Below the pieces are notes generated by a model. It had not been told where the DNA came from. It saw only the letters and a program-made list of their open reading frames with translations, and searched no databases. A stretch of DNA of 64,000 nucleotides from Bradyrhizobium sp. (GTDB lineage Bacteria; Pseudomonadota; Alphaproteobacteria; Rhizobiales; Xanthobacteraceae). Shown piece by piece: positions 38,155-46,965 of the stretch. Position 1 is the stretch's first letter, and each line of letters starts with the position of its first letter. The translations under genes and the position numbers were made by a program. The DNA is taken from assembly GCF_022844465.1 (NCBI RefSeq), contig NZ_JALHLP010000005.1, forward strand, positions 202,046 through 266,045. Direction: 5' to 3'.

Positions 38155-40080
38155 TCAGGCGAGCTTGACCGTTTCGGTCTTGTAATCCTTGCCGAGGGCG
38201 TCGAACACCTTGGCGACGATACCCTTGGCGTCGAGCCCGGCATAGGCATACATCGCGGCCGGCGAATCGTGGTCGATGAACTCGTCGGGCAGGATCATCG
38301 CCCGCATCCGCAGGCCGCCGTCGAGCATGCCGTGGTCGGACAGCGTCTGCATCACGTGCGAGCCGAACCCGCCGATCGACCCTTCCTCGATGGTGAGCAG
38401 GACTTCATGGTCGCGCGCCAGCTTCAGCACCAGATCGACATCCAGCGGCTTCATGAAGCGTGCGTCGGCGATGGTGGTGGAGAGGCCGTGGGCGGCGAGT
38501 TCGTCGGCGGCCTTTTCGCACTCGGCCATTCGGGTGCCGAACGAGAGCAGGGCGATCTTGTTGCCCTGGCGGACGACGCGGCCCTTGCCGATTTCGAGCG
38601 GGATGCCGACTTCGGGCATTTCGACGCCGCGGCCCTCGCCGCGCGGATAGCGCACCGCGCTAGGGCGGTCGTTGATCGCGACCTGGGTGGCGACCATGTG
38701 CACCAGTTCGGCCTCGTCGGACGCCGCCATGATGACGAAATTCGGCAGGCAGCCGAGATAGGCGTTGTCGAACGAACCGGCATGGGTCGCGCCGTCGGCG
38801 CCGACCAAGCCGGCGCGGTCGATCGCGAAACGGACCGGCAGGCTCTGGATCGCAACGTCGTGGACCACCTGGTCATAGCCGCGCTGCAGGAAGGTCGAGT
38901 AGATCGCGCAGAACGGCTTGTAGCCCTCGGTGGCGAGGCCGGCGGCGAAGGTCACGGCGTGCTGCTCGGCGATGCCGACGTCGAAGGTGCGGGCGGGGAA
39001 GGCCTTGTTGAAGATATCGACCCCGGTGCCCGAGGGCATCGCCGCGGTGATGGCGACGATCTTGTCGTCCTTCTGGGCTTCCTTGACCAGGCTCTGGCCG
39101 AACACATTCTGGTACGCCGGCGCATTCGGTTTTGCCTTGGCCTGCGCGCCGGTGGCGATGTCGAACTTGACGACCGCGTGGTATTTGTCCGCGGCGGCCT
39201 CCGCCGGTCCGTAGCCCTTGCCTTTCTGCGTCACGACGTGGACCAGGATCGGGCCGGTCTCCATGTCGCGGACGTTCTTCAGAACCGGCAGCAGATGGTC
39301 GAGGTTGTGGCCGTCGATCGGGCCGACATAATAGAAGCCGAGTTCCTCGAACAGCGTGCCGCCGTCCATCATGAAGCCGCGGGAATATTCTTCGACGCGG
39401 TTGGCGCGGTTGGCGATGATCTTCGGCAGCCGCTTGTTGATCTGCTTGGCCGCCTCGCGTAGCGAGCGGTAGGTCTTGCCGGAGTAGAGGCGGGACAGAT
39501 AGGCGCTCATCGCGCCGACCGGCGGGGCGATCGACATGTCGTTGTCGTTGAGGATCACGATCAGGCGCGAGTTCATCGCGCCCGCATTGTTCATGGCCTC
39601 ATAGGCCATGCCGGCGGACATTGCGCCGTCGCCGATCACGGCGATGACGTTGTTCTTGCCGCCGGAAAGGTCGCGCGCCACGGCCATGCCGAGGCCGGCC
39701 GAAATCGAAGTCGAGGAGTGCGCGGCGCCGAACGGGTCGTAGTCGCTCTCGGCGCGCTTGGTGAAGCCGGACAGGCCGCCGCCGGTGCGCAGCGTGCGGA
39801 TGCGGTCGCGGCGTCCGGTCAGGATCTTGTGCGGGTAGGCCTGGTGGCCGACGTCCCAGATCAGCCGGTCGCGGGGGGTGTCGAAGATGTAATGGATCGC
39901 GGTGGTCAGCTCGACGACGCCGAGCCCCGCGCCAAAATGGCCGCCGGTCACCGAAACGGCGTCGATGGTTTCCTGGCGCAACTCGTCAGCCACCTGCCGC
40001 ACCTGCTCGATGTTGAGCTTGCGAAGGTCGTCGGGGGTGCGAATGGTGTCGAGAAGGGGCGTCTTGCTAAAGGTGGTCAC
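38155..40080 (-). CDS. dxs: 1-deoxy-D-xylulose-5-phosphate synthase
   Basis: A 641-residue thiamine-diphosphate enzyme joining pyruvate and glyceraldehyde 3-phosphate, the first step of the MEP isoprenoid pathway. Thiamine-binding motif [18 protein letters not shown], the early [16 protein letters not shown] segment and [15 protein letters not shown] are diagnostic. The start is GTG with only a weak upstream GGAA. It heads the run into tlyA. Confidence 0.97.
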   Translation of the reverse strand: MTTFSKTPLLDTIRTPDDLRKLNIEQVRQVADELRQETIDAVSVTGGHFGAGLGVVELTTAIHYIFDTPRDRLIWDVGHQAYPHKILTGRRDRIRTLRTGGGLSGFTKRAESDYDPFGAAHSSTSISAGLGMAVARDLSGGKNNVIAVIGDGAMSAGMAYEAMNNAGAMNSRLIVILNDNDMSIAPPVGAMSAYLSRLYSGKTYRSLREAAKQINKRLPKIIANRANRVEEYSRGFMMDGGTLFEELGFYYVGPIDGHNLDHLLPVLKNVRDMETGPILVHVVTQKGKGYGPAEAAADKYHAVVKFDIATGAQAKAKPNAPAYQNVFGQSLVKEAQKDDKIVAITAAMPSGTGVDIFNKAFPARTFDVGIAEQHAVTFAAGLATEGYKPFCAIYSTFLQRGYDQVVHDVAIQSLPVRFAIDRAGLVGADGATHAGSFDNAYLGCLPNFVIMAASDEAELVHMVATQVAINDRPSAVRYPRGEGRGVEMPEVGIPLEIGKGRVVRQGNKIALLSFGTRMAECEKAADELAAHGLSTTIADARFMKPLDVDLVLKLARDHEVLLTIEEGSIGGFGSHVMQTLSDHGMLDGGLRMRAMILPDEFIDHDSPAAMYAYAGLDAKGIVAKVFDALGKDYKTETVKLA

Positions 40081-40439
40081 AGCGATGTTCCAATTTTACA
40101 GGTCGGGGCGAACAACCCGACGCGAGATGGGGTACGCGTTAACCGCGCGGTGAAATCAGATGCCGGGCGCTACCTCTGCAGGGCGGTATCTGATCCGAAA
40201 GCCTAGATGCACTTCGGATCGAACCATGTGACATGCATCACGTCGGTAGCTTCAACCCTTCCCGTTCAGTTTCTTAAGCTTCGTTTTTTCAGCGGCGGCT
40301 TTAGCTTGCTACCGTCGAAATCCGCGGCAAACAGCTCTCCTCAGCCCGTAGAACCGCCAACTTTACACCAAACGGGCCGCCAAAGCCAACCCGGCGCGCA
40401 AGCCGGGTTTTTCGCGATATGGCCGAAAATCACGATTTT
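40081..40439. other. 359-bp intergenic region upstream of dxs
   Basis: Lies between the minus-strand hydrolase stop and the dxs start. No convincing protein gene. It contains a hairpin with a T-run on the plus strand (40388-40412), although no plus-strand gene lies upstream. Minus-strand promoters for dxs must be here. Confidence 0.6.
40388..40412 (+). terminator. Orphan rho-independent terminator
   Basis: AACCCGG and CCGGGTT enclose an 11-base interval and are followed by TTT on the plus strand. On the minus strand the stem has A-run before it and few Us after it, so it is less convincing as the end of the hydrolase message. Confidence 0.65.
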
Positions 40440-41738
40440 TCAACCGCGACGACGGGCGGAGGGTCCGACCTTGCCGGCATCGGCAGGGCGGATGGCTTGG
40501 GCATTGGTGGTTCCGATGCTGTTCCAGGCCCGTTCGCGGGCGGTCGGGTCGCCGGTCGCGATCGCCAGCGCGGCCTCCGGCGCGGCCATGCGCGCGGCAA
40601 GCGGGATCGGCCCGCAGACGATCATGAAGAAATCGTAGGCGTTGGGCTGGTCGTTGGCCATCACGAATTGGAAATGCACGCGGAAGAACTGCCAGCGGAA
40701 CTTCGCGTAGTGCTCCGGCCTGACGATGTCGCGAAAGCGGACGGGAACGATGGTCGGATTGCGCCGGGCCGCCCCGGCGTCGATTCCGTGACCGGCGACC
40801 GGATCGAACTGGTAGAAGTTCATCACGTCCTTGCGCGCCTGGCAGTCGATCCAGTCGATCGATGGTTCTACCGCGAGTTTCCGCAGATGGTCGCGGAAGG
40901 CGTGTGACACGGCGTGGAAACCGACAATCGGGAAGTTTCCGCCGAGCGTCAGCAGCGCGATCCGCGGTCCGCGCCGGCCGAGCTCGGGATCGAGCTTGAG
41001 CGCCCGCGCCAGCATCTCGACGCCGAGGAACGATCCGGAACTGTGGCCGACAATGACGATTTCATCGGCGTCGGTGGTGCTGACGACGTCGATCAGGTGC
41101 CGGGCGAAGCGGTCGATGCGCTGGTCCCATTCCGGACGCGCGCGGTGCGCGAACTCCCAGGTCCAGATCGTGTCGCACAGCAGATAGAGCACATAGGTGG
41201 CCCGCTCGGTGTATTTCAGTGCCGCGCCCAGCAGCGCAACGAAGATCGCAACGGCGGCCGGGATACTGACGAGGTCGGGAATCCCGATGGCGTTCAGCCC
41301 TTTCTCGAACACAAAGGCGATGCCCGCGGCGCCGGCCGCCTCGAGCAGCAGCATCAGTTGCGGGTAGGTGATGAAGGTCGCAAACCGCCAGTTCGCCTTG
41401 CCGAACCGCGCGACGGTGCCGGAGAACAGGAGTCGCCAGTAGATCCACACCGCGCTAAAAACCGTGCGCCAAACCGGAGAGGCCAGATCCTGCTGGATGA
41501 AATCCTCAAAGCGCAGGAAGTCGTAAGACGTGCGCGTCTGCCAACCCTCGGCCCTGGTGTCGATGGTCCAGGACGCGATCTCGTCATCGGAGACGACCTT
41601 CGGCCGGCTGATCGTGGCCTGGAGCTGGTAAAGCCGGCCGAACTTGCGCAACTCGGTCCGGAACATGCGGTAGTACTGCGCCAGCCCGCGCGGATCGTAC
41701 CCCTGGACATAGATGACATGACGGTGCTGGACGCGCAC
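40440..41738 (-). CDS. Membrane-associated alpha/beta-hydrolase-like protein
   Basis: A 432-residue protein of unknown role. The nucleophile-elbow motif GHSSG gives Ser233 (VIVGHSSGSFLG), and the N-terminal VIYVQGYDPRG resembles the oxyanion-hole segment. A hydrophobic hairpin of two to three helices occupies about residues 125-185 (LMLLLEAAGAAGIAFVF; IPAAVAIFVALLGAAL), so it is probably anchored in the inner membrane with the hydrolase domain cytoplasmic. It sits between xseB and dxs on the same strand; the order suggests housekeeping rather than accessory DNA. Confidence 0.85.
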   Translation of the reverse strand: MRVQHRHVIYVQGYDPRGLAQYYRMFRTELRKFGRLYQLQATISRPKVVSDDEIASWTIDTRAEGWQTRTSYDFLRFEDFIQQDLASPVWRTVFSAVWIYWRLLFSGTVARFGKANWRFATFITYPQLMLLLEAAGAAGIAFVFEKGLNAIGIPDLVSIPAAVAIFVALLGAALKYTERATYVLYLLCDTIWTWEFAHRARPEWDQRIDRFARHLIDVVSTTDADEIVIVGHSSGSFLGVEMLARALKLDPELGRRGPRIALLTLGGNFPIVGFHAVSHAFRDHLRKLAVEPSIDWIDCQARKDVMNFYQFDPVAGHGIDAGAARRNPTIVPVRFRDIVRPEHYAKFRWQFFRVHFQFVMANDQPNAYDFFMIVCGPIPLAARMAAPEAALAIATGDPTARERAWNSIGTTNAQAIRPADAGKVGPSARRRG

Positions 41739-41841
41739 GAACTGTTCCCGATTAGCGGCGGACTATAACAGGTTGCGCGGGGCGCCAAGAATTAACTCGA
41801 AGGGATTCGGACTGGCGAATTCAGGCCTTTTGACGTCAGGA

Positions 41842-42093
41842 CTACTGAACGTCGAGCGGCTCGGTTCCCGTAACCTTGCCGCTGGCGTCGGTCGTGATCT
41901 TGTCGACGCGGGCCTCGGCCTGCCGCAGCAGTTCGTCGCAGCGCCGCTTCAGCGCCTCGCCGCGCTCGTAGATCGCGACCGATTCCTCCAGCGGCACCTT
42001 GCCGTCCTCGAGCCGTTTCACGATCGACTCGAGCTCCTCGATCGCGCGCTCGAACGAGAGCTTCCTGACGTCGGCTTGGGTGTTTTCGGCCAT
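41842..42093 (-). CDS. xseB: Exodeoxyribonuclease VII small subunit
   Basis: An 83-residue helical protein with the family pattern SFERAIEELESIVKRLEDG and LEESVAIYERGEALKRRC. It pairs with XseA (not in this window) to degrade single-stranded DNA. Part of the minus-strand array with the deacetylase-family gene upstream. Confidence 0.95.
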   Translation of the reverse strand: MAENTQADVRKLSFERAIEELESIVKRLEDGKVPLEESVAIYERGEALKRRCDELLRQAEARVDKITTDASGKVTGTEPLDVQ

Positions 42094-42282
42094 ATTGCAT
42101 TCCCGGATGCGCCCCTTGGAATTTCCCGGCGCAGAATCGGACTATAGCGTTTTCGCGCCGCGTAGGAACTGTCTCGCGCAAAGAATTAATGCCAGGAAAC
42201 CTCGTCAAGACAACGGATTAGCGGCAGTTCTGACGTGTTTGGAACCGGCGGGGGCGGCGCTGGCTGGCTCTCGCGGCAGCCT

Positions 42283-43209
42283 TCAGGTCTGCATCAAGGT
42301 GGTGACGTGGGCGGCGACCGACTCCTTCAACCCCTGCAGGTCGTAGCCACCCTCCAGCACCGACACCACCCGCCCGCCGGCGCTGGCTTCCGCCACGTCC
42401 ATCAGCCTGCGCGTGACCCAGCCGAAATCCTCCGCCTTGACGTTGAGCGAGGCCAGCGGATCGCGGTAGTGCGCGTCGAAGCCGGCGGAGATGATCAGCA
42501 GTTCCGGGCTGAATTTCCGCAATTGCGGCAGGATCAGGTTTTCGAACGCGGCGCGAAACCTCGCGCTGCCGTCCTCGGAAGCCAGCGGTGCGTTGACGAT
42601 GGTGTCGTGCTCGCCGCGCTCGCCGCTGGCGCCGGTGCCTGGAAACAGCGGCATCTGGTGCGTCGAGCAGTACATCACGGTCGGGTCGGACCAAAAGATG
42701 TCCTGCGTGCCGTTGCCGTGATGGACGTCGAAATCGACGATCGCCGCACGACCGATGCCGTATTTGCGCTGGGCGTGCCGCGCCGCGATCGCGACATTGT
42801 CGAAGAAGCAGAAGCCCATCGGCTTGGAGACCTCGGCATGATGGCCGGGCGGGCGCACCGCGACGAAGGCGTTGGGATGGGCGCCGGACATCACCGCGTC
42901 GGTTGCCGCCACCGCGCCGCCGACGCCGCGCATCACCGCCTCCCAGGTGCCCGGCGACATCGAGGTGTCGCCATCGATGTAGATCATGCCGCTGGTGGGG
43001 GCGATGTGCCGTAGTTCGCCGATATAATGTTCGCCATGACACAGCGCGACGGTATCCAGATCGCCTTCCGGCGTTTCGCCGCGCACCAGCGGCCTGAAGC
43101 GCTCTTCCCCCAGGACCTCGGCCACCGCGCGCAGCCGGTCCGGACGTTCCGGATGCCCCGGCGGGGTCAGATGGTCGAGACAGGCGGAATGGGTGAGAAG
43201 CAGCGTCAT
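42283..43209 (-). CDS. Histone deacetylase-family (acetylpolyamine amidohydrolase-like) protein
   Basis: A 308-residue zinc deacetylase. The charge-relay and metal motifs [33 protein letters not shown] and the late SAGFDAH and LEGGYD segments are all present, so it should be active. Bacterial members remove acetyl groups from polyamines or small molecules, some from proteins. It precedes xseB by 189 bp, as in many Bradyrhizobium-like chromosomes. Confidence 0.93.
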   Translation of the reverse strand: MTLLLTHSACLDHLTPPGHPERPDRLRAVAEVLGEERFRPLVRGETPEGDLDTVALCHGEHYIGELRHIAPTSGMIYIDGDTSMSPGTWEAVMRGVGGAVAATDAVMSGAHPNAFVAVRPPGHHAEVSKPMGFCFFDNVAIAARHAQRKYGIGRAAIVDFDVHHGNGTQDIFWSDPTVMYCSTHQMPLFPGTGASGERGEHDTIVNAPLASEDGSARFRAAFENLILPQLRKFSPELLIISAGFDAHYRDPLASLNVKAEDFGWVTRRLMDVAEASAGGRVVSVLEGGYDLQGLKESVAAHVTTLMQT

Positions 43210-43257
43210 GCAGAATTAACCCAGGCGCATTCGATGCGCGTAGCGGGAACGGCCGAT

Positions 43258-43297
43258 CCTAAAGCGTTTTCGAGCCGAGGGGAAACCGGTTCGCATC
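43258..43297. repeat. Dispersed repeat, copy 2
   Basis: CCTAAAGCGTTTTCGAGCC then GAGGGGAAACCGGTTCGC: the near reverse complement of 11819-11852. It abuts the stop codon of the 5'-nucleotidase-like gene. Confidence 0.7.
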
Positions 43298-44960
43298 AGT
43301 TTATCCTGACGATGCGATCGAGCGCGGTCGGGCCGACCGGGCTGTTGGCCTGGAAGTAGGCCTGCAGCGCGTCGATGTCGTAGACGCCGGTTTGCGGCGC
43401 CGTGCCCTGGGTCAGGACCGTGAAGCCGTCGCCGCCGACGGACAGGAAATTGTTGACGGTGACGCGGTAGCTCGCGGCGGGATCGAGCGGTTTTCCGTTC
43501 AGCGACATGCGCTCGGCAAGGATGCGCGCGCCGTCCGGCCGCGTGGCGTCCCAGGCGTAGCTGAATCCGTTCGAGACTTGCAGGATCCGCGGCCGCTTCG
43601 GATCGCGCCATTGCTGTTCGAGCATGTCCTTGATCTGCTTTCCGGTCAGCGTCAGCGTCACCAGCTGGTTGCGGAACGGCTGGCTGGCGAACAGGTCGGC
43701 ATAGGTCACTGAACCGTCGCCCCGTTGCGCGATGTCGGCGCGGACGCCGCCGGGGTTGGTGAACGCGATGTCGGCGCCGCCGTTGGCGCTGGCGCGGGTT
43801 GCAGCAAGTTGCGCGTCGGCGATGATGCCGCCGAGCGAGCTCTCGCCGGCAGGGTTGGGCATGCGCGACAGCGTCTCCTTCACCGCGCCCGCCGGGCGGT
43901 TGGCGATCGGCGCGGCCAGCCGGTCGTAGGATTCGATCAGCGCGCTCTGTTCTTCGCTCTTCGCCAGCGTGGTGCGGACGATGGTGTTGTCGGCGCTGGC
44001 GTTGACGACGTCGCGGGTCACCGGATCGAGCCTGAGGTCGATCGCGGTGACCAGGGTGCCGTACTTGTCGCCGGAGGTGACGAGCCGCCCGTCGATCTCG
44101 CAGACATAGGCCCGATGGGTGTGGCCGGTGACCACGACGTCGATCGCCTTGTCGAACTTCCCGACGATGTCAACGATCGGGCCGGATATGCCGGGGCAAT
44201 CGTTGAGGTCGCCCGTCGGCAGGCCGCCTTCATGGATCAGCACCACGATGGCCTCGACGCCGCGCGCCCTCAGTTCGGGGATCAGCGCGTTGACGGTCTC
44301 GGCCTCGTCGCGGAATTCGAGGTCGGCCACGCCGACCGGCGAAACCAGCCCCGGCGTACCCTTCAGGGTCAGGCCGATGAAGGCCACGGGAATGCCGTCG
44401 AACCCCCTGATTTCATAGGCCGGGAATACCGTTTTGCCGGTGCGCCTGTCGAAGGTGCTGGCCGCGAGATAGCGAAATTTCGCGCCGGTGAAGGGGTGCG
44501 GCCCCAGGCAATTGTCCACGGGGTGGCAGCCGCCGTGCTGCATCCGCAGCAATTCGTCCTTGCCCTCGTCGAACTCGTGGTTGCCGACCGCGGAGATATC
44601 CAGGCCCATCTTCGACAGCGCCTCGATGGTGGGCTCGTCATGGAACATCGCCGACAGAAACGGGCTGGCGCCGATCAGGTCGCCGGCGGCGACGAAGACG
44701 GTGTTCCTGCGGCCTTCGCGCAGCTGGCCGACCAGAGTCGCCATGTGCTCGGCGCCGCCGGCTTCGACCGTGATCTTCCTGGTCTTCTCGGCGGGGTCGG
44801 CGATTTCGATCCCGCCCGGCGGCGGACGAAGGTAGCCGTGGAAATCGTTGATCGCGAGCAGGCGCAGTTCCACCGGCGCGGCGGTTTGCGCATGCGACGG
44901 CGCGGCGAGCGCCGCGAGGATCGTCAACGCTGTAAAGATAGGAGTGAGCCGGGTTCTCAT
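43296..44960 (-). CDS. 5'-nucleotidase/bifunctional metallophosphatase, secreted
   Basis: A 554-residue periplasmic enzyme. Signal peptide (MRTRLTPIFTALTILAALAA) to about residue 24; metallophosphatase domain with AINDFHGYL, GNHEFDEG and GHTHRAYV metal motifs; C-terminal 5'-nucleotidase domain (TNPGGVRADI, VNNFLSVGGDGF). It probably dephosphorylates nucleotides for uptake. The ATG at 44960 is chosen because the upstream 15 in-frame codons are translated repeat sequence (MLRCARNDE type). Confidence 0.92.
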   Translation of the reverse strand: MRTRLTPIFTALTILAALAAPSHAQTAAPVELRLLAINDFHGYLRPPPGGIEIADPAEKTRKITVEAGGAEHMATLVGQLREGRRNTVFVAAGDLIGASPFLSAMFHDEPTIEALSKMGLDISAVGNHEFDEGKDELLRMQHGGCHPVDNCLGPHPFTGAKFRYLAASTFDRRTGKTVFPAYEIRGFDGIPVAFIGLTLKGTPGLVSPVGVADLEFRDEAETVNALIPELRARGVEAIVVLIHEGGLPTGDLNDCPGISGPIVDIVGKFDKAIDVVVTGHTHRAYVCEIDGRLVTSGDKYGTLVTAIDLRLDPVTRDVVNASADNTIVRTTLAKSEEQSALIESYDRLAAPIANRPAGAVKETLSRMPNPAGESSLGGIIADAQLAATRASANGGADIAFTNPGGVRADIAQRGDGSVTYADLFASQPFRNQLVTLTLTGKQIKDMLEQQWRDPKRPRILQVSNGFSYAWDATRPDGARILAERMSLNGKPLDPAASYRVTVNNFLSVGGDGFTVLTQGTAPQTGVYDIDALQAYFQANSPVGPTALDRIVRIN

Positions 44961-44981
44961 GACGCTGATCACGCTGGTTTC

Positions 44982-45058
44982 GTCATTGCGAGCGCAGCGA
45001 AGCAATCCATCTGGCCGCGCAAAAAAAGAATGGATTGCTTCGCTGCGCTCGCAATGAC
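44982..45058. repeat. Perfect 29-bp inverted repeat, GTCATTGCGAGC family
   Basis: Arms 44982-45010 (GTCATTGCGAGCGCAGCGAA...) and 45030-45058 are exact reverse complements around a 19-bp A-rich spacer. This is one of the most common Bradyrhizobium intergenic repeats. Confidence 0.92.
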
Positions 45059-45076
45059 GGTGGAGTGAGTGTGGGC

Positions 45077-45838
45077 TTATCCCTTCTTCCGCGAAAAGAA
45101 CGCCTTGAACGCGGCTACCGCTTCGCCTGAGCGCAACCGTTCGCTGAACAAATGGCTCTCCTGGTCGATCCGGCGGGTCATCTCCTCGGGCGGCGGCTTC
45201 AACAGCTTGCGCGAGATCGCGACCGCTTCGGCCGGCAGCGCGCAGATCTCGCGCGCCACCTTGCGCGCCTCGGCCTCGGCCTGGCCGGGCGGCGTGACCG
45301 CGTTGACGAATCCGGCCGCGCGCGCGTCCTCGGCTGAGAAGGTGCGCCCCATCACCAAGAGCGCGAAGGCGCGGTGGTGGCCGATGGCGCGTGGCACAAG
45401 CAGGCTGGAAGCGGCCTCCGGCACCAGGCCGAGATGGATGAAGGGCGTCGAGAAGGTCGCGGTCGCGCCAGCCAGCACGTGGTCGCAGTGAAACAGCAGG
45501 GTGGTGCCGATGCCGATCGCGACGCCTTCGACGGCGCCGACGATCGGCTTGCTGTTGTTGGCAAGCGAGTGAAGAAATGTTCCGGCGGCGGAGGCGCGCG
45601 GTGCGCCTGAATTGGAGGTGCCGTCCTTCAGGAAATCATCGAGGTCGTTGCCGGCGGTAAAGGCGCCCACGCCGCCGGATATCAGAAGGCAGCGGATATC
45701 TGCGTTGTCCTGCGCGCTGTCGATGGCCTCGCTCATGGCGCGGTACATGTCCTGGGTGATCGCGTTCTTCTTCTCGGGCCGCCGCAGCGTGATCACGCGC
45801 GTGGCGTCGTCGTCGGTCACAATGAGGTGCCCGGTCAT
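45077..45838 (-). CDS. Enoyl-CoA hydratase/isomerase (crotonase) family protein
   Basis: A 253-residue crotonase-fold enzyme acting on acyl-CoA thioesters. The oxyanion-hole segments are GGVGAFTAGNDLDDF and GAVEGVAIGIGTTLLFHCD; the usual second catalytic glutamate near FIHLGLVPEAASS is present as Glu in LVPEAAS, pointing to isomerase or hydratase activity. Divergent from the VOC dioxygenase across 131 bp. Confidence 0.9.
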   Translation of the reverse strand: MTGHLIVTDDDATRVITLRRPEKKNAITQDMYRAMSEAIDSAQDNADIRCLLISGGVGAFTAGNDLDDFLKDGTSNSGAPRASAAGTFLHSLANNSKPIVGAVEGVAIGIGTTLLFHCDHVLAGATATFSTPFIHLGLVPEAASSLLVPRAIGHHRAFALLVMGRTFSAEDARAAGFVNAVTPPGQAEAEARKVAREICALPAEAVAISRKLLKPPPEEMTRRIDQESHLFSERLRSGEAVAAFKAFFSRKKG

Positions 45839-45969
45839 GCAGATGTCCCCCGGATATCATGCGGCACCGCCGCCGCTGGCCAATGATCCCGCCATATCCT
45901 ACATGATCCGGCAAGAGGCCGCGCGGCCTCGGCGAATTTTCTCATGGAAGCGAGGACAGGGATAACGCC

Positions 45970-46923
45970 ATGCATCTGGGTGGAATTCATCATCTGACCG
46001 CGATCTCGGCGAGGCCGCGCGAGAACGTTTCCTTCTACACCGGCCTGCTCGGGATGCGGCTGGTCAAGAAAACCGTCAACCAGGATGACGTCAGCGCCTA
46101 CCACCTGTTCTACGCCGACGGAAAGGCAACTCCCGGCACCGATCTCACCTTCTTCGATTTCCCGGCCGCGCCGGAGCGGCGCGGCACCAATTCGATCTCG
46201 CGCACCGGCCTGCGCGTGGCGGGCGAAAACACCCTTGGCTATTGGCGGGATCGCCTGCGAAAGGCAGGCGGCGTCACCGGCGCAATCGCCGAGGTCGACG
46301 GCCGGCTGACGCTGCTGTTCGAGGACGGCGAAGGCCAGCGCCTGATGCTGGTCGACGATGGCGGCGCGGGCGAGGCGTTCCCATGGGAGCGCAGCCCGGT
46401 GCCGGCCGAGCACCAGATCCGCGGCCTCGGCCCGATCATGCTGACGGTGCAGGCGGTTTCGCGCACCGCCTTCGTGCTGACCGAGGTCATGAACATGCGC
46501 CGCGTGCGCGACTATGCTGCTGAAGGCGCGGCGGTTCAGGTGTTTGCGATGGGCGAGGCAAGGGGAGAGAGCGGTCCCGCCGCCGAGTTGCACCTGATCG
46601 AGGGCGGGGATTCGCCGGTGGCGCGGCAAGGCGCCGGCGGCGTGCACCACGTCGCGTTCCGCACGCCGGACGACGAACAATACCACGCCTGGACGCAGCG
46701 CCTGAACGAACTGCGCGTCCCCAACAGCGGCGAGGTCGACCGCTTCTATTTCCGCAGCCTGTATTTCCGCGAACCCAACGGCATCCTGTTCGAGATCGCG
46801 ACCGATGGCCCGGGCTTTGCGACCGACGAGCCGATGGAAACGCTCGGCGAGAAACTGGCGCTGCCGCCGTTCCTGGAGCCCCGCCGCGCCGCGATCGAGG
46901 CGGGGCTGAAGCCGATTGGGTGA
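45970..46923 (+). CDS. Ring-cleaving dioxygenase (VOC/glyoxalase fold, MhqO-like)
   Basis: A 317-residue protein with two VOC modules. The iron-binding triad appears as His8 (GIHHLTA), His226 (GVHHVAF) and Glu275 (ILFEIATD). The length and [22 protein letters not shown] segment match the hydroquinone/quinone-responsive MhqA/MhqO group, which cleaves substituted hydroquinones or detoxifies quinones. Cytoplasmic, single gene. Confidence 0.9.
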   Translation: MHLGGIHHLTAISARPRENVSFYTGLLGMRLVKKTVNQDDVSAYHLFYADGKATPGTDLTFFDFPAAPERRGTNSISRTGLRVAGENTLGYWRDRLRKAGGVTGAIAEVDGRLTLLFEDGEGQRLMLVDDGGAGEAFPWERSPVPAEHQIRGLGPIMLTVQAVSRTAFVLTEVMNMRRVRDYAAEGAAVQVFAMGEARGESGPAAELHLIEGGDSPVARQGAGGVHHVAFRTPDDEQYHAWTQRLNELRVPNSGEVDRFYFRSLYFREPNGILFEIATDGPGFATDEPMETLGEKLALPPFLEPRRAAIEAGLKPIG

Positions 46924-46965
46924 GGAAGTCTGCCGCATGCCGCGATCGCGAGCCGCGGACGTTCG

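Noticed and set aside
40207..40638. A plus-strand open frame of 143 codons crossing into the hydrolase gene
   Set aside because: It runs antisense through the hydrolase 3' end, contains the terminator hairpin and resembles no protein.
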